DNA of 64,000 bases from Paraburkholderia ginsengisoli NBRC 100965 (GTDB lineage Bacteria > Pseudomonadota > Gammaproteobacteria > Burkholderiales > Burkholderiaceae). Below are positions 18,125-25,362 of this stretch, piece after piece (the first letter of the stretch is position 1; every line of letters begins with the position of its first letter). The stretch spans positions 372,001 to 436,000 of the forward strand of contig NZ_BBJF01000004.1 of the NCBI RefSeq assembly GCF_000739735.1. The letters run 5' to 3'. The position numbers were made by a program, and so were the translations under genes. A model generated the notes under the pieces. That model did no database searches, was not told the DNA's origin, and worked only from the letters and a program-made list of their open reading frames with translations.

Positions 18125-18598
18125 TCACTCCTTCGGCATCGTCTCGGGGGAGACGTTAATCCGGTCCATATCTTTCAGGTAGCCGGATTGGCGGGCGGTA
18201 GCCCGCAGGATCAACTTTGCGTCCCCGTCAGGCCACGTATCAAGACAGTGCTTAATGTGCCGGTCCACAAGCTCACGAATTACCTCACTCGACGTGCGGC
18301 TCTCCTGTTCTGCTATCTGCTTCAAAACCTTTATCTGAGACGTGAGCATGCGGACCTGTACGGGCTGTGTGTCGCGTACCGTTTTGATCCCGTTACGGAT
18401 CGCAGAAACGACCGCCGCGCGCTCAGCCCGTTGAGCCGCCTCCGCCGCGAAAGTCCTCTTTTGCGTTTCCAGTTCGTCCAGCATAGCGCGCCGCTTAGTC
18501 TCCGATAGATCCTTAAACGGACTTTCGCCGGGACCGTCTCCCGCTCGCGTATAGACGCGGCTATCCGTAGGGCGGGAAATTTTCTTACGGGTTGTCAT
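18125..18598 (-). CDS. RHH DNA-binding protein, left-end regulator
   Basis: The 157-residue protein has a C-terminal-half ribbon-helix-helix signature: strand PVQVRMLTSQIKVLKQIAEQ, then ESRTSSEVIRELVDRHIKH (about residues 79-116). The N-terminal half is basic and charged with probable coiled coil (LDELETQKRTFAAEAAQRAE). ATG 18598 has GGAGG 7 bases upstream. It is divergent from the rightward gene block, and three copies of a 14-bp repeat lie in the divergent region. This is the arrangement expected of an autoregulated control gene; the regulatory role is inferred. Confidence 0.72.
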   Translation of the reverse strand: MTTRKKISRPTDSRVYTRAGDGPGESPFKDLSETKRRAMLDELETQKRTFAAEAAQRAERAAVVSAIRNGIKTVRDTQPVQVRMLTSQIKVLKQIAEQESRTSSEVIRELVDRHIKHCLDTWPDGDAKLILRATARQSGYLKDMDRINVSPETMPKE

Positions 18599-18617
18599 AC
18601 GGCCTCCGATTTGTCCT

Positions 18618-18749
18618 GTTGGTAGTGTAGCACGCTAGCTTGACTATGAGAAGCGCGCAGTCCATAGCTAATGTACTTGGACCTGGCCTTAAATTTCCCT
18701 TGTTGGTAGTGAAGCTTGCTGGCATACTTCATTTCGTTGGTAGTGAAGC
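18618..18749. promoter_or_regulatory. three copies of GTTGGTAGTGWAGC in the divergent control region
   Basis: Copies are at 18618-18631 (with T at the variable base), 18702-18715 and 18736-18749 (with A). They are direct repeats between the left RHH gene and the first rightward gene and lie in no convincing reading frame. They are candidate operators for the RHH protein. Confidence 0.55.
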
Positions 18750-18918
18750 TATGAAGCAACAGAGTGGCAGACCTCCAGCAGCAAGAACGAGACGACCGTG
18801 CGTCACAGGTTGACCCGCGAAGAACCCCTGACTGGCGAGCGGGGCGGAGCCAAAAGCCGAAGTATCCAAAGGCCCTACCAAAGTGGGGCCTTCGGCTACT
18901 AACCCGTGGAGGCCCGAA

Positions 18919-19287
18919 GTGGCTAACAAAGAAAAACGTGCAGCACGATACGCAGCGTTCCAAGCCCGAGTCCAGAAACACCAAGAGTTGCGCCAAGGCA
19001 TGGCATTCGCTGCGAACGGAAAGCGGACCTATGGCAACGCTGTGCGCGACATTTCAGGGGGCCAGCAGTTCAAACCGGACGCGTCTAGCTATACAGGCGG
19101 CGTAACCGTGACTAACAGACATAGCACCAAGGTAGTAATTCGAGCGGGCGAAGCGTACGGCGCTCCCGGCGCGCGGCGGGTATCACACATGCCGAGTTTT
19201 GAGGCCCGTGCAGCGGAGCATGCAAAACAGGTCGCAATATATAACGCGCTCGTGCAACGAGAGGCGGAGAAGCACACAGTCATCTAG
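18919..19287 (+). CDS. small basic protein of unknown function
   Basis: I do not recognise this 122-residue protein. The N-terminus is strongly basic and helical (MANKEKRAARYAAFQARVQK), the middle is Gly/Ser/Thr rich (SGGQQFKPDASSYTGGVTV), and the C-terminus is helical (EARAAEHAKQVAIYNALVQR). GTG 18919 is chosen because TGGAGG lies 6 bases upstream; an ATG at 18883 is in frame but has no comparable site. It is the first gene of the rightward block that leads to the capsid gene. Confidence 0.6.
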   Translation: MANKEKRAARYAAFQARVQKHQELRQGMAFAANGKRTYGNAVRDISGGQQFKPDASSYTGGVTVTNRHSTKVVIRAGEAYGAPGARRVSHMPSFEARAAEHAKQVAIYNALVQREAEKHTVI

Positions 19288-19295
19288 GGAGGGTT

Positions 19296-19415
19296 ATGAA
19301 AGGTCGAATAGTAGGCAGATTGGTAGGTGAGGCAAAGGAAGCAAACGCGCGCCGTATCCCGAACGTACCAAGTAAAAGGGGACTGTGGCGGAAAACTCAG
19401 CCGCTGTTCCCATAG
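19296..19415 (+). CDS. 39-residue basic protein
   Basis: A very small open frame, MKGRIVGRLVGEAKEANARR onward, with a strong GGGAGGG site just upstream and only 8 bases after the preceding stop. It is rich in Arg and Lys and ends RKTQPLFP. There is no recognisable family. The ribosome-binding site and tight spacing support translation. Confidence 0.5.
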   Translation: MKGRIVGRLVGEAKEANARRIPNVPSKRGLWRKTQPLFP

Positions 19416-19471
19416 CAACAAAGAGACACCAAAATTCTAGCTAGCGGATGCGAATTTTAAGGACTACTGAA

Positions 19472-19855
19472 ATGTCATCAATGAGCCTACGGGTAAAGCG
19501 GACGGACGGAAGCGTAATCAGGGATTTTGTCAATATCTACCAAATCGCGGGGAAACACGGGTTTGTATTTACGGGCCGAGCTTATGTTGGTAAGCAATAT
19601 GGAGTAGCACTCTCGGGCACCCTGAAATATACGGGCCAAGAGGTTTCCTTCGGCTGGGAGCCCGAGCCTTACGAGGATGAGGAGGACGATTGGAAGGCGG
19701 ACTTTGCCACTGACGAATTCATGGCGGCGGCGGACTCCGCTCTAACGGGCCTCATGGCCGAGCTTGGCCCGGTATGCGTAGGTAATGCGCGCCCGAGAAT
19801 TTGGAATAGCGCGGGGCCTTGCGTAACTGTCATGGTGAGTACGCCGGAAGGCTAA
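19472..19855 (+). CDS. acidic-centre protein of unknown function
   Basis: The 127-residue protein is predicted mostly beta in its first half (SLRVKRTDGSVIRDFVNIYQ), with a strongly acidic stretch EPEPYEDEEDDWKADF in the middle. ATG 19472 follows AAGGA by 8 bases; ATG 19448 is also in frame but lacks a site. I do not recognise a family. Confidence 0.55.
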   Translation: MSSMSLRVKRTDGSVIRDFVNIYQIAGKHGFVFTGRAYVGKQYGVALSGTLKYTGQEVSFGWEPEPYEDEEDDWKADFATDEFMAAADSALTGLMAELGPVCVGNARPRIWNSAGPCVTVMVSTPEG

Positions 19856-19910
19856 CGGCGCTTTGCACGCCCGTGCGCTGCGAAGCCGCAAACCGACAAG
19901 TGGAGACAGT

Positions 19911-20000
19911 ATGAAAAACGGAACCGTATTGATGTTCGTATGTTTGTGCGTGTGGATTGGTAACGCCGCTATGGTATGGCACCCGGTCCGCCTTGTTTGA
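19911..20000 (+). CDS. 29-residue single-span membrane peptide
   Basis: The open frame begins MKNGTVLMFVCLCVWIGNAA and ends VWHPVRLV, giving one hydrophobic helix with Lys at the front. GGAG lies 8 bases upstream. It is too small for confident assignment; it could be a leader peptide or membrane effector. Confidence 0.38.
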   Translation: MKNGTVLMFVCLCVWIGNAAMVWHPVRLV

Positions 20001-20088
20001 CTACCGGTATTACGCAAGGTGAACACAGTAAGCTTGGAAATTAAGGTGCGCTGTCGTCGCAGCGTGACAGCCTTAAAGCCATTGCGTT

Positions 20089-20250
20089 TTACGACTGTGG
20101 AGCGGGGGCCGCGTGGGCATTGATTTCCTCCGCACGGTCCGGTGCTTCAAGACCGGGCGATCCTCTACCGCGCACGATCAGAATACCCAAAATGCTGGGC
20201 GTGAAGAAAAGCGTAAGCGCAACCCAATGTCCCGCAATGAAATTTGCCAT
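20089..20250 (-). CDS. small membrane protein, paralogue of the one at 28109
   Basis: This 53-residue frame on the minus strand begins MANFIAGHWVALTLFFTPSI, with a single membrane helix followed by a charged tail. It clearly resembles the protein at 28109-28288 (MANFIVSHWLALTIFITPGI): about 20 of the first 28 residues match. The ribosome-binding context is also alike (CGGGAACATC-ATG against CGGGAGCATC-ATG). The similarity argues that both are real. Function is unknown; superinfection exclusion or a lysis role is possible but unproven. Confidence 0.65.
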   Translation of the reverse strand: MANFIAGHWVALTLFFTPSILGILIVRGRGSPGLEAPDRAEEINAHAAPAPQS

Positions 20251-20553
20251 GATGTTCCCGGCGTAGGCGGGCAGTTCGTTTGAAAATTGACAAAGTTTAA
20301 TAATTCCGCCTCGTCGGCGGAAGATTTTTCCTAGAAGCGATATTCGAGAAATTCAACAGGTAATAGTTGCTGGGCCCTCCGGGTTATGTAGCGCCCGCTT
20401 ACAAAGTTGCGGCGCAGACTAGGAGAGAAGCAAACTCTTTAAACGCCTCGGCTGTGCAATGCGGCGGAGCTACGTAAGCGACCTCTTAAAAATCCCTCCC
20501 ACAGACCGAGAGAAGCAAGCATTTATTTTTGTAAACAACCAATAGGAGTACTT
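20251..20553. other. non-coding stretch, possible promoter region
   Basis: These 303 bases hold no convincing gene. A 28-residue frame at 20459-20545 has no ribosome-binding site and is not called. The region should hold the promoter of the minus-strand membrane gene and perhaps of the capsid block. Confidence 0.4.
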
Positions 20554-20731
20554 ATGAAAGGTTCATCGCAACACTGTAACGCGTCCCTATGCGGAGGACG
20601 GCACGCGGGTTATCTCGCTGCGCGTAACGCCCGCGACTCTAAAGAGCTTGCGCTTGCTCGCCGTGGAGGAGGACCGGTCTGTATGTGATCTGCTGCGAGA
20701 GCAAGCGGAGAAACTGGTTGCTGCCCGCTAA
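20554..20731 (+). CDS. RHH protein apparently out of frame with its ATG (frameshifted start)
   Basis: GGAG and ATG at 20554 open a frame of only 44 unconvincing codons. In the +1 frame, the same stretch encodes a clear ribbon-helix-helix protein: GTRVISLRVTPATLKSLRLL then AVEEDRSVCDLLREQAEKLV. Its stop TAA overlaps the next gene's ATG (TAATG), as expected for coupled genes. There is no ATG, GTG or TTG in this frame. Removing one A from the AAA of codon 2 would give an intact 58-residue protein starting MKVHRN. Either a recent one-base insertion, a programmed frameshift or a sequencing error could explain this. Confidence 0.55.
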
Positions 20732-21036
20732 TGCCAGCGGGTCTACAAATATGGAATGCGTCCGGCCAGATAATGCTGGACTCTTCCCACCGCATCGGTC
20801 GTATTAAGGGGTACGCGCAGGTAAAGGGCTACGACGGCTCGTTAGCGGTTGACCTTTCAGACGGTGAGCCTTTTTGGTCCTTTCAGCCCGATTTTCTGTT
20901 TAAGCACATTTCCAACGTAACGCCCCCGCCAATCATCACAATTAACTCTACAGGAATCTATTGGAGCTATAGCAGCACGTCAGGATTGAGCTACCCAAAT
21001 CCAATTACGGGCTGGCTATTCGTCGGGGTGTACTAG
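20731..21036 (+). CDS. phage virion-associated-like small protein
   Basis: The 101-residue protein begins MPAGLQIWNASGQIMLDSSH and ends in a Gly-Val-Tyr tail, predominantly beta. From memory of phage proteins, this opening (AGLQ-W-ASG-LD) is found in small proteins near structural or tail genes of phages infecting Proteobacteria; I cannot verify this here. It is coupled by TAATG to the RHH frame before it and by TAGTG to the gene after it, so it belongs to the capsid operon. Confidence 0.55.
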   Translation: MPAGLQIWNASGQIMLDSSHRIGRIKGYAQVKGYDGSLAVDLSDGEPFWSFQPDFLFKHISNVTPPPIITINSTGIYWSYSSTSGLSYPNPITGWLFVGVY

Positions 21037-21344
21037 TGCGAAAGTTGATTAAAGCATTGGCTAAATGTGTACGAACCCATGCTAAACGCAAACGGGAGAG
21101 GCGAGCCGAGAAAGAGAAAGCGGACTACGCCAAGCGAGTAATCGAGTACGCAGCAGAGAACCCGTGCAAGGTAAAGCTAGTTTGGCTAGGGGACGAGCCG
21201 AAGCTATTTGATATTAGCCAGCGTAGCAACATGAAGCGGTATGAGGATATGCGGGCGCTATTCCCTGGCGAGGAGGCCCAAGCTGAGCGAGCATTACAAC
21301 GGCGTACGGGTTTCGTGATACTCCCGAGCATAAAGAACAAATAA
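21036..21344 (+). CDS. basic helical protein of unknown function
   Basis: The 102-residue protein starts at GTG 21036, overlapping the previous stop. The first 40 residues are strongly basic and helical (LAKCVRTHAKRKRERRAEKE); the rest is mixed. Its place directly before the capsid gene is where scaffold or decoration genes sit in phages, but nothing in the sequence shows such a role. Nucleic-acid binding is also possible. Confidence 0.55.
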   Translation: MRKLIKALAKCVRTHAKRKRERRAEKEKADYAKRVIEYAAENPCKVKLVWLGDEPKLFDISQRSNMKRYEDMRALFPGEEAQAERALQRRTGFVILPSIKNK

Positions 21345-21359
21345 AAGTACCAAACGTAG

Positions 21360-21380
21360 CGGGCGGGCCGATTTGCCTAA
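21360..21380 (+). promoter_or_regulatory. repeated leader element upstream of the capsid gene
   Basis: CGGGCGGGCC followed by four bases and TGCCTAA is closely matched at 23007-23026 (CGGGCGGACC, then GCCTAA), upstream of the gene at 23048. Both lie in short untranslated gaps 20-60 bases before a start codon. The function is unknown. Confidence 0.35.
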
Positions 21381-21438
21381 TCCGTCATGTGGTAAGAATT
21401 TAGGCTGCCTTAACAACATTTAATAAGGATTCCTTTGT

Positions 21439-22482
21439 ATGAATAAGACTGCGATTGACTTGTCTGCTACCCTGAAGTCACACGAAATTGACCTTAGCGC
21501 TCTTAACCCGGCTGTGCTGACGCATAGCGAACAAATCAGCCTCGTTATTGCAAAGGCGTTTGGTGCTAGCAAATTGCCGCTATACATGCGCGACGCGGTA
21601 GCAAAGAGCTACGCTGGCGCATCGAGCAAATCGGTTTACGCCTCGCTTGCGGAGCTGCGGGCCATGCAGGCTGACATTACTAAGTCCGCCGTCGCGCCGT
21701 TCGCGCTTGCAGGGTCTGAATTCGCGTACGCGTCGCAAGCCGTAGGCGTCCAAGTGCTGGTTCCGGTTATTAATCGCTCGTTGGTGGAAATGTTTGTTGC
21801 GATGGGTGCGCCGAATCTCCCGCCCAACGTCCGCGCGCTGACTCAAAACGCTATGTTGTCTGCTGTAGAGATTCCCGAGGGCGGTATGTATCCAGCCGCC
21901 GCTCCTGCTGGCGATTTCGTGCTGAGGGGACCGCGTAAGTTTGGGCTGATTGTCGCAATGAACAATGAACTGTTGGTACTCAATAGCCCGGAAGTGTTGG
22001 CATGGGTCGAGAGCAACCTTACCAACGCGGCTAATAACGCTGTGGATAAGGCTGTAATCGATGCGATGGTTGCCGCAGCCGGTACCGCACAGACGACCGT
22101 TAAGGCCGCTTACGCCGCGTTCCAAGGTGATTTAAGGACGGCTGTATGGGTCGGCTCACCGGAAACCCTCGGCGGTTTGCGCTCCGCTGCTGAAACGCAG
22201 GTATCCCCTAACGGCGGGTCCTGGAATGGTCTGCCTTGCTTGCCGGTACTGGCCGCGCCTGACGGAGTGCTGCTCCTCGCTGACGCTAAGCGGACTGCTG
22301 TGTATAACGGGCCGCTGGTTATTGATTCGAGCGAGCATGCCGATATCGTTATGGATAGCACGCCTGATACGGCTGGCTCGGCGGCTGTATCCATGTTCAC
22401 GACGAATACGGTCGCGTTTAGGATTACAAAATATGCAGATGTCAAGCCGTTGGTTAATCCGGTTGCTTTGAACGTCGCGTAA
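21439..22482 (+). CDS. HK97-fold-like major capsid protein
   Basis: The 347-residue protein has the layout of HK97-type major capsid proteins. A helical N-terminal arm (1-100) is followed by a VQVLVPVINRS strand, an extended-loop region around 140-165 (VEIPEGGMYPAAAPAGDF), and the P-domain helix with KFGLIVAMNNELL and SPEVLAWVESNLTNAANNAV (about 167-202). Then come WVGSPETLGGLR, the NGLPCLPV turn near 263-270, and a closing FTTNTVAFRITKYADVKP strand. No protease gene is adjacent, so maturation by cleavage is unlikely unless a helper provides it. ATG 21439 has AAGGA 9 bases upstream. The call rests on pattern, not on a search. Confidence 0.7.
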   Translation: MNKTAIDLSATLKSHEIDLSALNPAVLTHSEQISLVIAKAFGASKLPLYMRDAVAKSYAGASSKSVYASLAELRAMQADITKSAVAPFALAGSEFAYASQAVGVQVLVPVINRSLVEMFVAMGAPNLPPNVRALTQNAMLSAVEIPEGGMYPAAAPAGDFVLRGPRKFGLIVAMNNELLVLNSPEVLAWVESNLTNAANNAVDKAVIDAMVAAAGTAQTTVKAAYAAFQGDLRTAVWVGSPETLGGLRSAAETQVSPNGGSWNGLPCLPVLAAPDGVLLLADAKRTAVYNGPLVIDSSEHADIVMDSTPDTAGSAAVSMFTTNTVAFRITKYADVKPLVNPVALNVA

Positions 22483-22492
22483 GGGAGGGTAT

Positions 22493-22690
22493 ATGGACTA
22501 TTTTGAACTTGGTAAGACCGACGCCGCAAACATGACGCATGAGGAGATGTTCTACGCGTTCCGAACGGCAGACGGTCAGGGGACGATGAGCGTAACTATC
22601 ACGGTCAAGGATGTACAAGGAAATCCGGTAGTGCGCAATATGCGGGGAGACGAGTTCATTACGTACCTCACAGCGTGGCCCGTTCTGTAA
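22493..22690 (+). CDS. 65-residue protein of unknown function
   Basis: This short acidic protein begins MDYFELGKTDAANMTHEEMF and contains a beta-rich TMSVTITVKDVQGNPVV. It lies 10 bases after the capsid stop with an excellent GGGAGGG site, so it is probably co-translated with the capsid gene. No family is recognised; a capsid accessory role is only a positional guess. Confidence 0.6.
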   Translation: MDYFELGKTDAANMTHEEMFYAFRTADGQGTMSVTITVKDVQGNPVVRNMRGDEFITYLTAWPVL

Positions 22691-22762
22691 CGCATCGCTA
22701 GAAATCAAGTGAGACACGGAGGGGTGCTACCGCCTCTCCAATAACATTAAGGAATACAAAGT

Positions 22763-22966
22763 ATGAGCAAACTATTTATCCCATCGGTACCGGATATTAC
22801 GAAAATGCACACGCGTGTTGCACCGCCGCGCCAAACCAAGGAACAGGCCGCAGCCAGCGTAGGGTATCGGGCCGGGGCCATTTGGCAAGAAGTATTGTTT
22901 AACCGCCCAAGCGAGGAGCGCAAATCGGCGTTGCGGTCTGAGATTCTAGCGCTGGTTGGGCTTTAA
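22763..22966 (+). CDS. 67-residue protein of unknown function
   Basis: The protein begins MSKLFIPSVPDITKMHTRVA, then has a helical C-terminal half with GYRAGAIWQEVLFNRPSEER. AAGGA lies about 10 bases upstream. It is preceded by a 72-base gap with an imperfect GGAGGGG-N-CCGCCTCTCC hairpin. No family is recognised. Confidence 0.55.
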   Translation: MSKLFIPSVPDITKMHTRVAPPRQTKEQAAASVGYRAGAIWQEVLFNRPSEERKSALRSEILALVGL

Positions 22967-23047
22967 GCCGCCGCGAACCTAAGTACAAGCTGTAATCGAC
23001 AATTAACGGGCGGACCATACGCCTAAATATTATTAAGGATAACTAAG

Positions 23048-23218
23048 ATGGAATTCATTATTGATGCTAGCTGCTCGGACGAGGCACTTAACCGCATCCT
23101 GTCCGCCGCAGAGGCATGTAACACCAATCTCCGCGCGGAGATTGCTCGTAACGATCAACTGATTGCACAGGCCAAGTACCGCCTAATTAGCCGCCAGATG
23201 GAGGACTGTCCGGAATGA
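23048..23218 (+). CDS. 56-residue helical protein
   Basis: MEFIIDASCSDEALNRILSA opens a largely helical protein (NTNLRAEIARNDQLIAQAKY). AAGGA precedes ATG 23048 by about 8 bases, and the stop overlaps the next gene's start (ATGA). No family is recognised. Coupling to the RHH-like gene that follows suggests they are made together. Confidence 0.55.
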   Translation: MEFIIDASCSDEALNRILSAAEACNTNLRAEIARNDQLIAQAKYRLISRQMEDCPE

Positions 23219-23508
23219 ATGCAGACTCCCACTTCATGCTCTCGCGGGACGCATTGGTGAACCTGCACAATGAGGCAAAGCGCATGGGCCTACCCGTTGG
23301 TACAGCATTTCGCCGTAAAGCGTGCCACGTTGCGTGGGCTAGAAAACCGGAATTCCGCCTCTCAGGTGGGAACCTCACGCGACGCTTTACCGTAGGCGTT
23401 CACCCTAACGTCTATGCGGGCCTTGTGGACCTTACGAAACGGCTTGGCGTGCCCGTTGCGTGTATTGGTGAGTTGGTCTGTACCCATATCGCCGAGGACG
23501 CGGAATGA
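23215..23508 (+). CDS. RHH-like protein with internal duplication (pseudo-dimer)
   Basis: The 97-residue protein looks like two ribbon-helix-helix units in one chain. Unit 1 is HFMLSRDALVNLHNEAKRMG then LPVGTAFRRKACHVAW. Unit 2 is RFTVGVHPNVYAGLVDLTKR then LGVPVACIGELVCTHIA. Shared positions include KR-[M/L]-G-[L/V]-PV and the helix before them. RHH proteins normally act as homodimers, so a fused pair would be a single-chain DNA-binding unit. It overlaps both neighbours by four bases (ATGA). Interpretation is inferred from pattern. Confidence 0.55.
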   Translation: MNADSHFMLSRDALVNLHNEAKRMGLPVGTAFRRKACHVAWARKPEFRLSGGNLTRRFTVGVHPNVYAGLVDLTKRLGVPVACIGELVCTHIAEDAE

Positions 23509-24485
23509 GTTCGTACCTCAAGGATTATCATGCGCAGCGCCGACACCTTAGCCGCCTTACCCGTGCGCTTGGTCTCCCGTTCTCCAGGCAAGGCCATACG
23601 CGCAAGGTGCCGCTCTCGAATAATGAATTGCGGGTTGAGATTCACGATGCTTGTCTAGGTCCCGATTGGGGAGCCTGTGCCGATGGCAGGAACGCGGTCA
23701 CATTCGACCAAATGCTTGGCCGCATGGTGGACACACTGGAAATGCGCAACGGCTTTAACTTGTCCGCCGCCCAAGCGCTAATCAAGGCCGGAAAATGGGC
23801 TATGGCGGGTGCGCGGGCAGCGCATGCCCGAGGCAAGCCACACGGATACGTAATGAGCCGTCTACAAGCCGCCCGTGAGTACTTCACAGAGGCCCGGCGA
23901 TACCAAATGTACCGCGTAAAGGCCCCGCGCGTTGCGTTTAGGTACTTGCTGCGCGACTTCTGGATTAGGCAACACGGTACGTTGATCGAAGTCGCGGGCG
24001 GACTGTCTGCCGTTATCAGCATGTTCCGGTACGCGGCCTTTCCATTGCCCGCCAGCCTCGGGGATACCGTTAAGGCATACCGGGGAACGCGCGGTATCTC
24101 AGCATGGGAGAGCGCAGCAACCGGCATGAGTTGGAGCCTGAATAGAGACATTGCGTGCTACCACTCCGTGCCTGATATGGACGAGGACTGGCGTGAGCCT
24201 GTGGTACTAGAGGCGGAGATACCTAGGGACCAAATACTAATGTATGAACCGGGCACGCTCCTAAACGAGATTGTCGTTGTTCCCGTAGCAACTAACCCTA
24301 GCATCAAGTACCGGCTGTCACTGCCCGTTGAGGACTGGCTTGAGAGCCGTAAGCGCTTCTTGGCTGCTCGAAGTGAGTCCCGGTTACTGATGCAGTTAGA
24401 CCCACGCGACCTTAGCCCCGCGCACCGGGAGCATAGGCGCACTACGCTTGAGCGCTTGCTCGGGCTGAGCCTATCAGGAGGTTAA
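23505..24485 (+). CDS. ADP-ribosyltransferase-like protein
   Basis: The C-terminal half of this 326-residue protein has an R-S-E pattern like that of ADP-ribosyltransferases: AYRGTRG (Arg193), TGMSWSLNRDIACYHS (Ser-Trp-Ser at 209-211), and then PGTLLNEIVVVP (Glu255). The N-terminal half is basic and helical with no recognised domain. ADP-ribosyltransferases use NAD to modify proteins, nucleic acids or small molecules; phage versions can alter host RNA polymerase or translation. The target here is unknown. It is coupled to the RHH-like gene before it and sits four bases before the small-terminase-like gene. Confidence 0.6.
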   Translation: MSSYLKDYHAQRRHLSRLTRALGLPFSRQGHTRKVPLSNNELRVEIHDACLGPDWGACADGRNAVTFDQMLGRMVDTLEMRNGFNLSAAQALIKAGKWAMAGARAAHARGKPHGYVMSRLQAAREYFTEARRYQMYRVKAPRVAFRYLLRDFWIRQHGTLIEVAGGLSAVISMFRYAAFPLPASLGDTVKAYRGTRGISAWESAATGMSWSLNRDIACYHSVPDMDEDWREPVVLEAEIPRDQILMYEPGTLLNEIVVVPVATNPSIKYRLSLPVEDWLESRKRFLAARSESRLLMQLDPRDLSPAHREHRRTTLERLLGLSLSGG

Positions 24486-24489
24486 TCAT

Positions 24490-24993
24490 ATGGCACGTAA
24501 GAGCAAGTTGGACCGAGTACATGAAATTCTGTTGTTGAACCCGGCTCTACGCCGGGACGACCCACGGATTGGCGAGCTTATCGACGCGGAGTCGCTTCTA
24601 CGCAGAGCACAGCGAGAGGCTAAGACCGCCCCGGTAACGGTAATGTCCGCAGCGGGGACGGCTAAGCGTAGCCCCGAATGGGTAGCCGTGGATAGCGTTA
24701 ATACGATGGTCCGCAGGCTACGTAACGATCTAGGTATTGATCGTCTATCGGTTAAGCGTAGCGAGGCCGCAGGCGTCAAGGTTAAGCGGACCACTGAAGC
24801 GGACAAACTGTTAGCGCTACACGGGGCAGATTACGCCACAGGCCGCATTTTGATTCCAGGCCTTGCCGCATTCCTAACCGCTCACGGGATCAGGCCGGAG
24901 GATATGCCGGAGCATCACCGGGAAGCCTTCGAGACGGACCTAGCCGACCAAGCTGACCTATTAGACGGAATAGCGGAGCGTATCAAGCCGTAG
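24490..24993 (+). CDS. small terminase subunit-like protein (P27-like pattern)
   Basis: The 167-residue protein has an N-terminal helical domain (KLDRVHEILLLNPALRRDDP, then GELIDAESLLRRAQREAK), followed by VMSAAGTAKRSPEWVAVDSV and MVRRLRNDLGIDRLSVKR. The order AxG-K-SP-helix-LGI-R resembles the phage P27 small-terminase family, which recognises DNA for packaging. An HNH nuclease lies downstream, as in HK97-type packaging modules. No large terminase is present, so a helper motor would be needed. The family call is tentative. Confidence 0.42.
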   Translation: MARKSKLDRVHEILLLNPALRRDDPRIGELIDAESLLRRAQREAKTAPVTVMSAAGTAKRSPEWVAVDSVNTMVRRLRNDLGIDRLSVKRSEAAGVKVKRTTEADKLLALHGADYATGRILIPGLAAFLTAHGIRPEDMPEHHREAFETDLADQADLLDGIAERIKP

Positions 24994-25362
24994 CTGTTGG
25001 TCCCCAATGGTCCCCGTACCGGGGGCAAATAAGTGCATGTTTTGCACTATAGATTTTAAGGACGAATCCTTACCCATTAAGGCTTTGCGGCCCGTTTTGC
25101 TCTAGAAAAAGTTTAATTATTGAGTGCTTCGTTGACGTGGAGTGAACCTGTCGGCGCTGAGGGAATTAGCGTCTGCAATTCGCATATCCCCCCGGTAACC
25201 CTATCTTTTCCGACCACCGCTAGCTAAGCCTAACGAATCTGTTGGTATATCACAACGATTAACGAACTTGCTTAAATAACGGGCAATCTACAGTCCTTCT
25301 CATGCTTTGATCAAGTGTTTTTATAACGTTAAGGTCGGAGTATAAATTTATAAGGAGTTAGC
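24994..25362 (+). other. 369-base non-coding region between terminase-like and HNH genes
   Basis: No gene is supported here. It begins with GGTCCCCAATGGTCCCCG and the hairpin CCCCG-TAC-CGGGG, followed by the hairpin AGTGCA-TGTTT-TGCACT, and becomes AT-rich to the right. A -10-like TATAAA at 25341-25346 and AAGGAG precede the HNH gene. In HK97-like phages the cohesive-end site lies by the small terminase and HNH genes, so this is a candidate packaging site. Confidence 0.4.

Noticed and set aside
18595..18996. 133-codon minus-strand frame rich in Cys and aromatic residues
   Set aside because: It is antisense to the better supported gene at 18919 and crosses the operator-like repeats; it has no ribosome-binding site.
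20459..20545. 28-codon open frame before the frameshifted RHH gene
   Set aside because: It has no ribosome-binding site and no supporting pattern.
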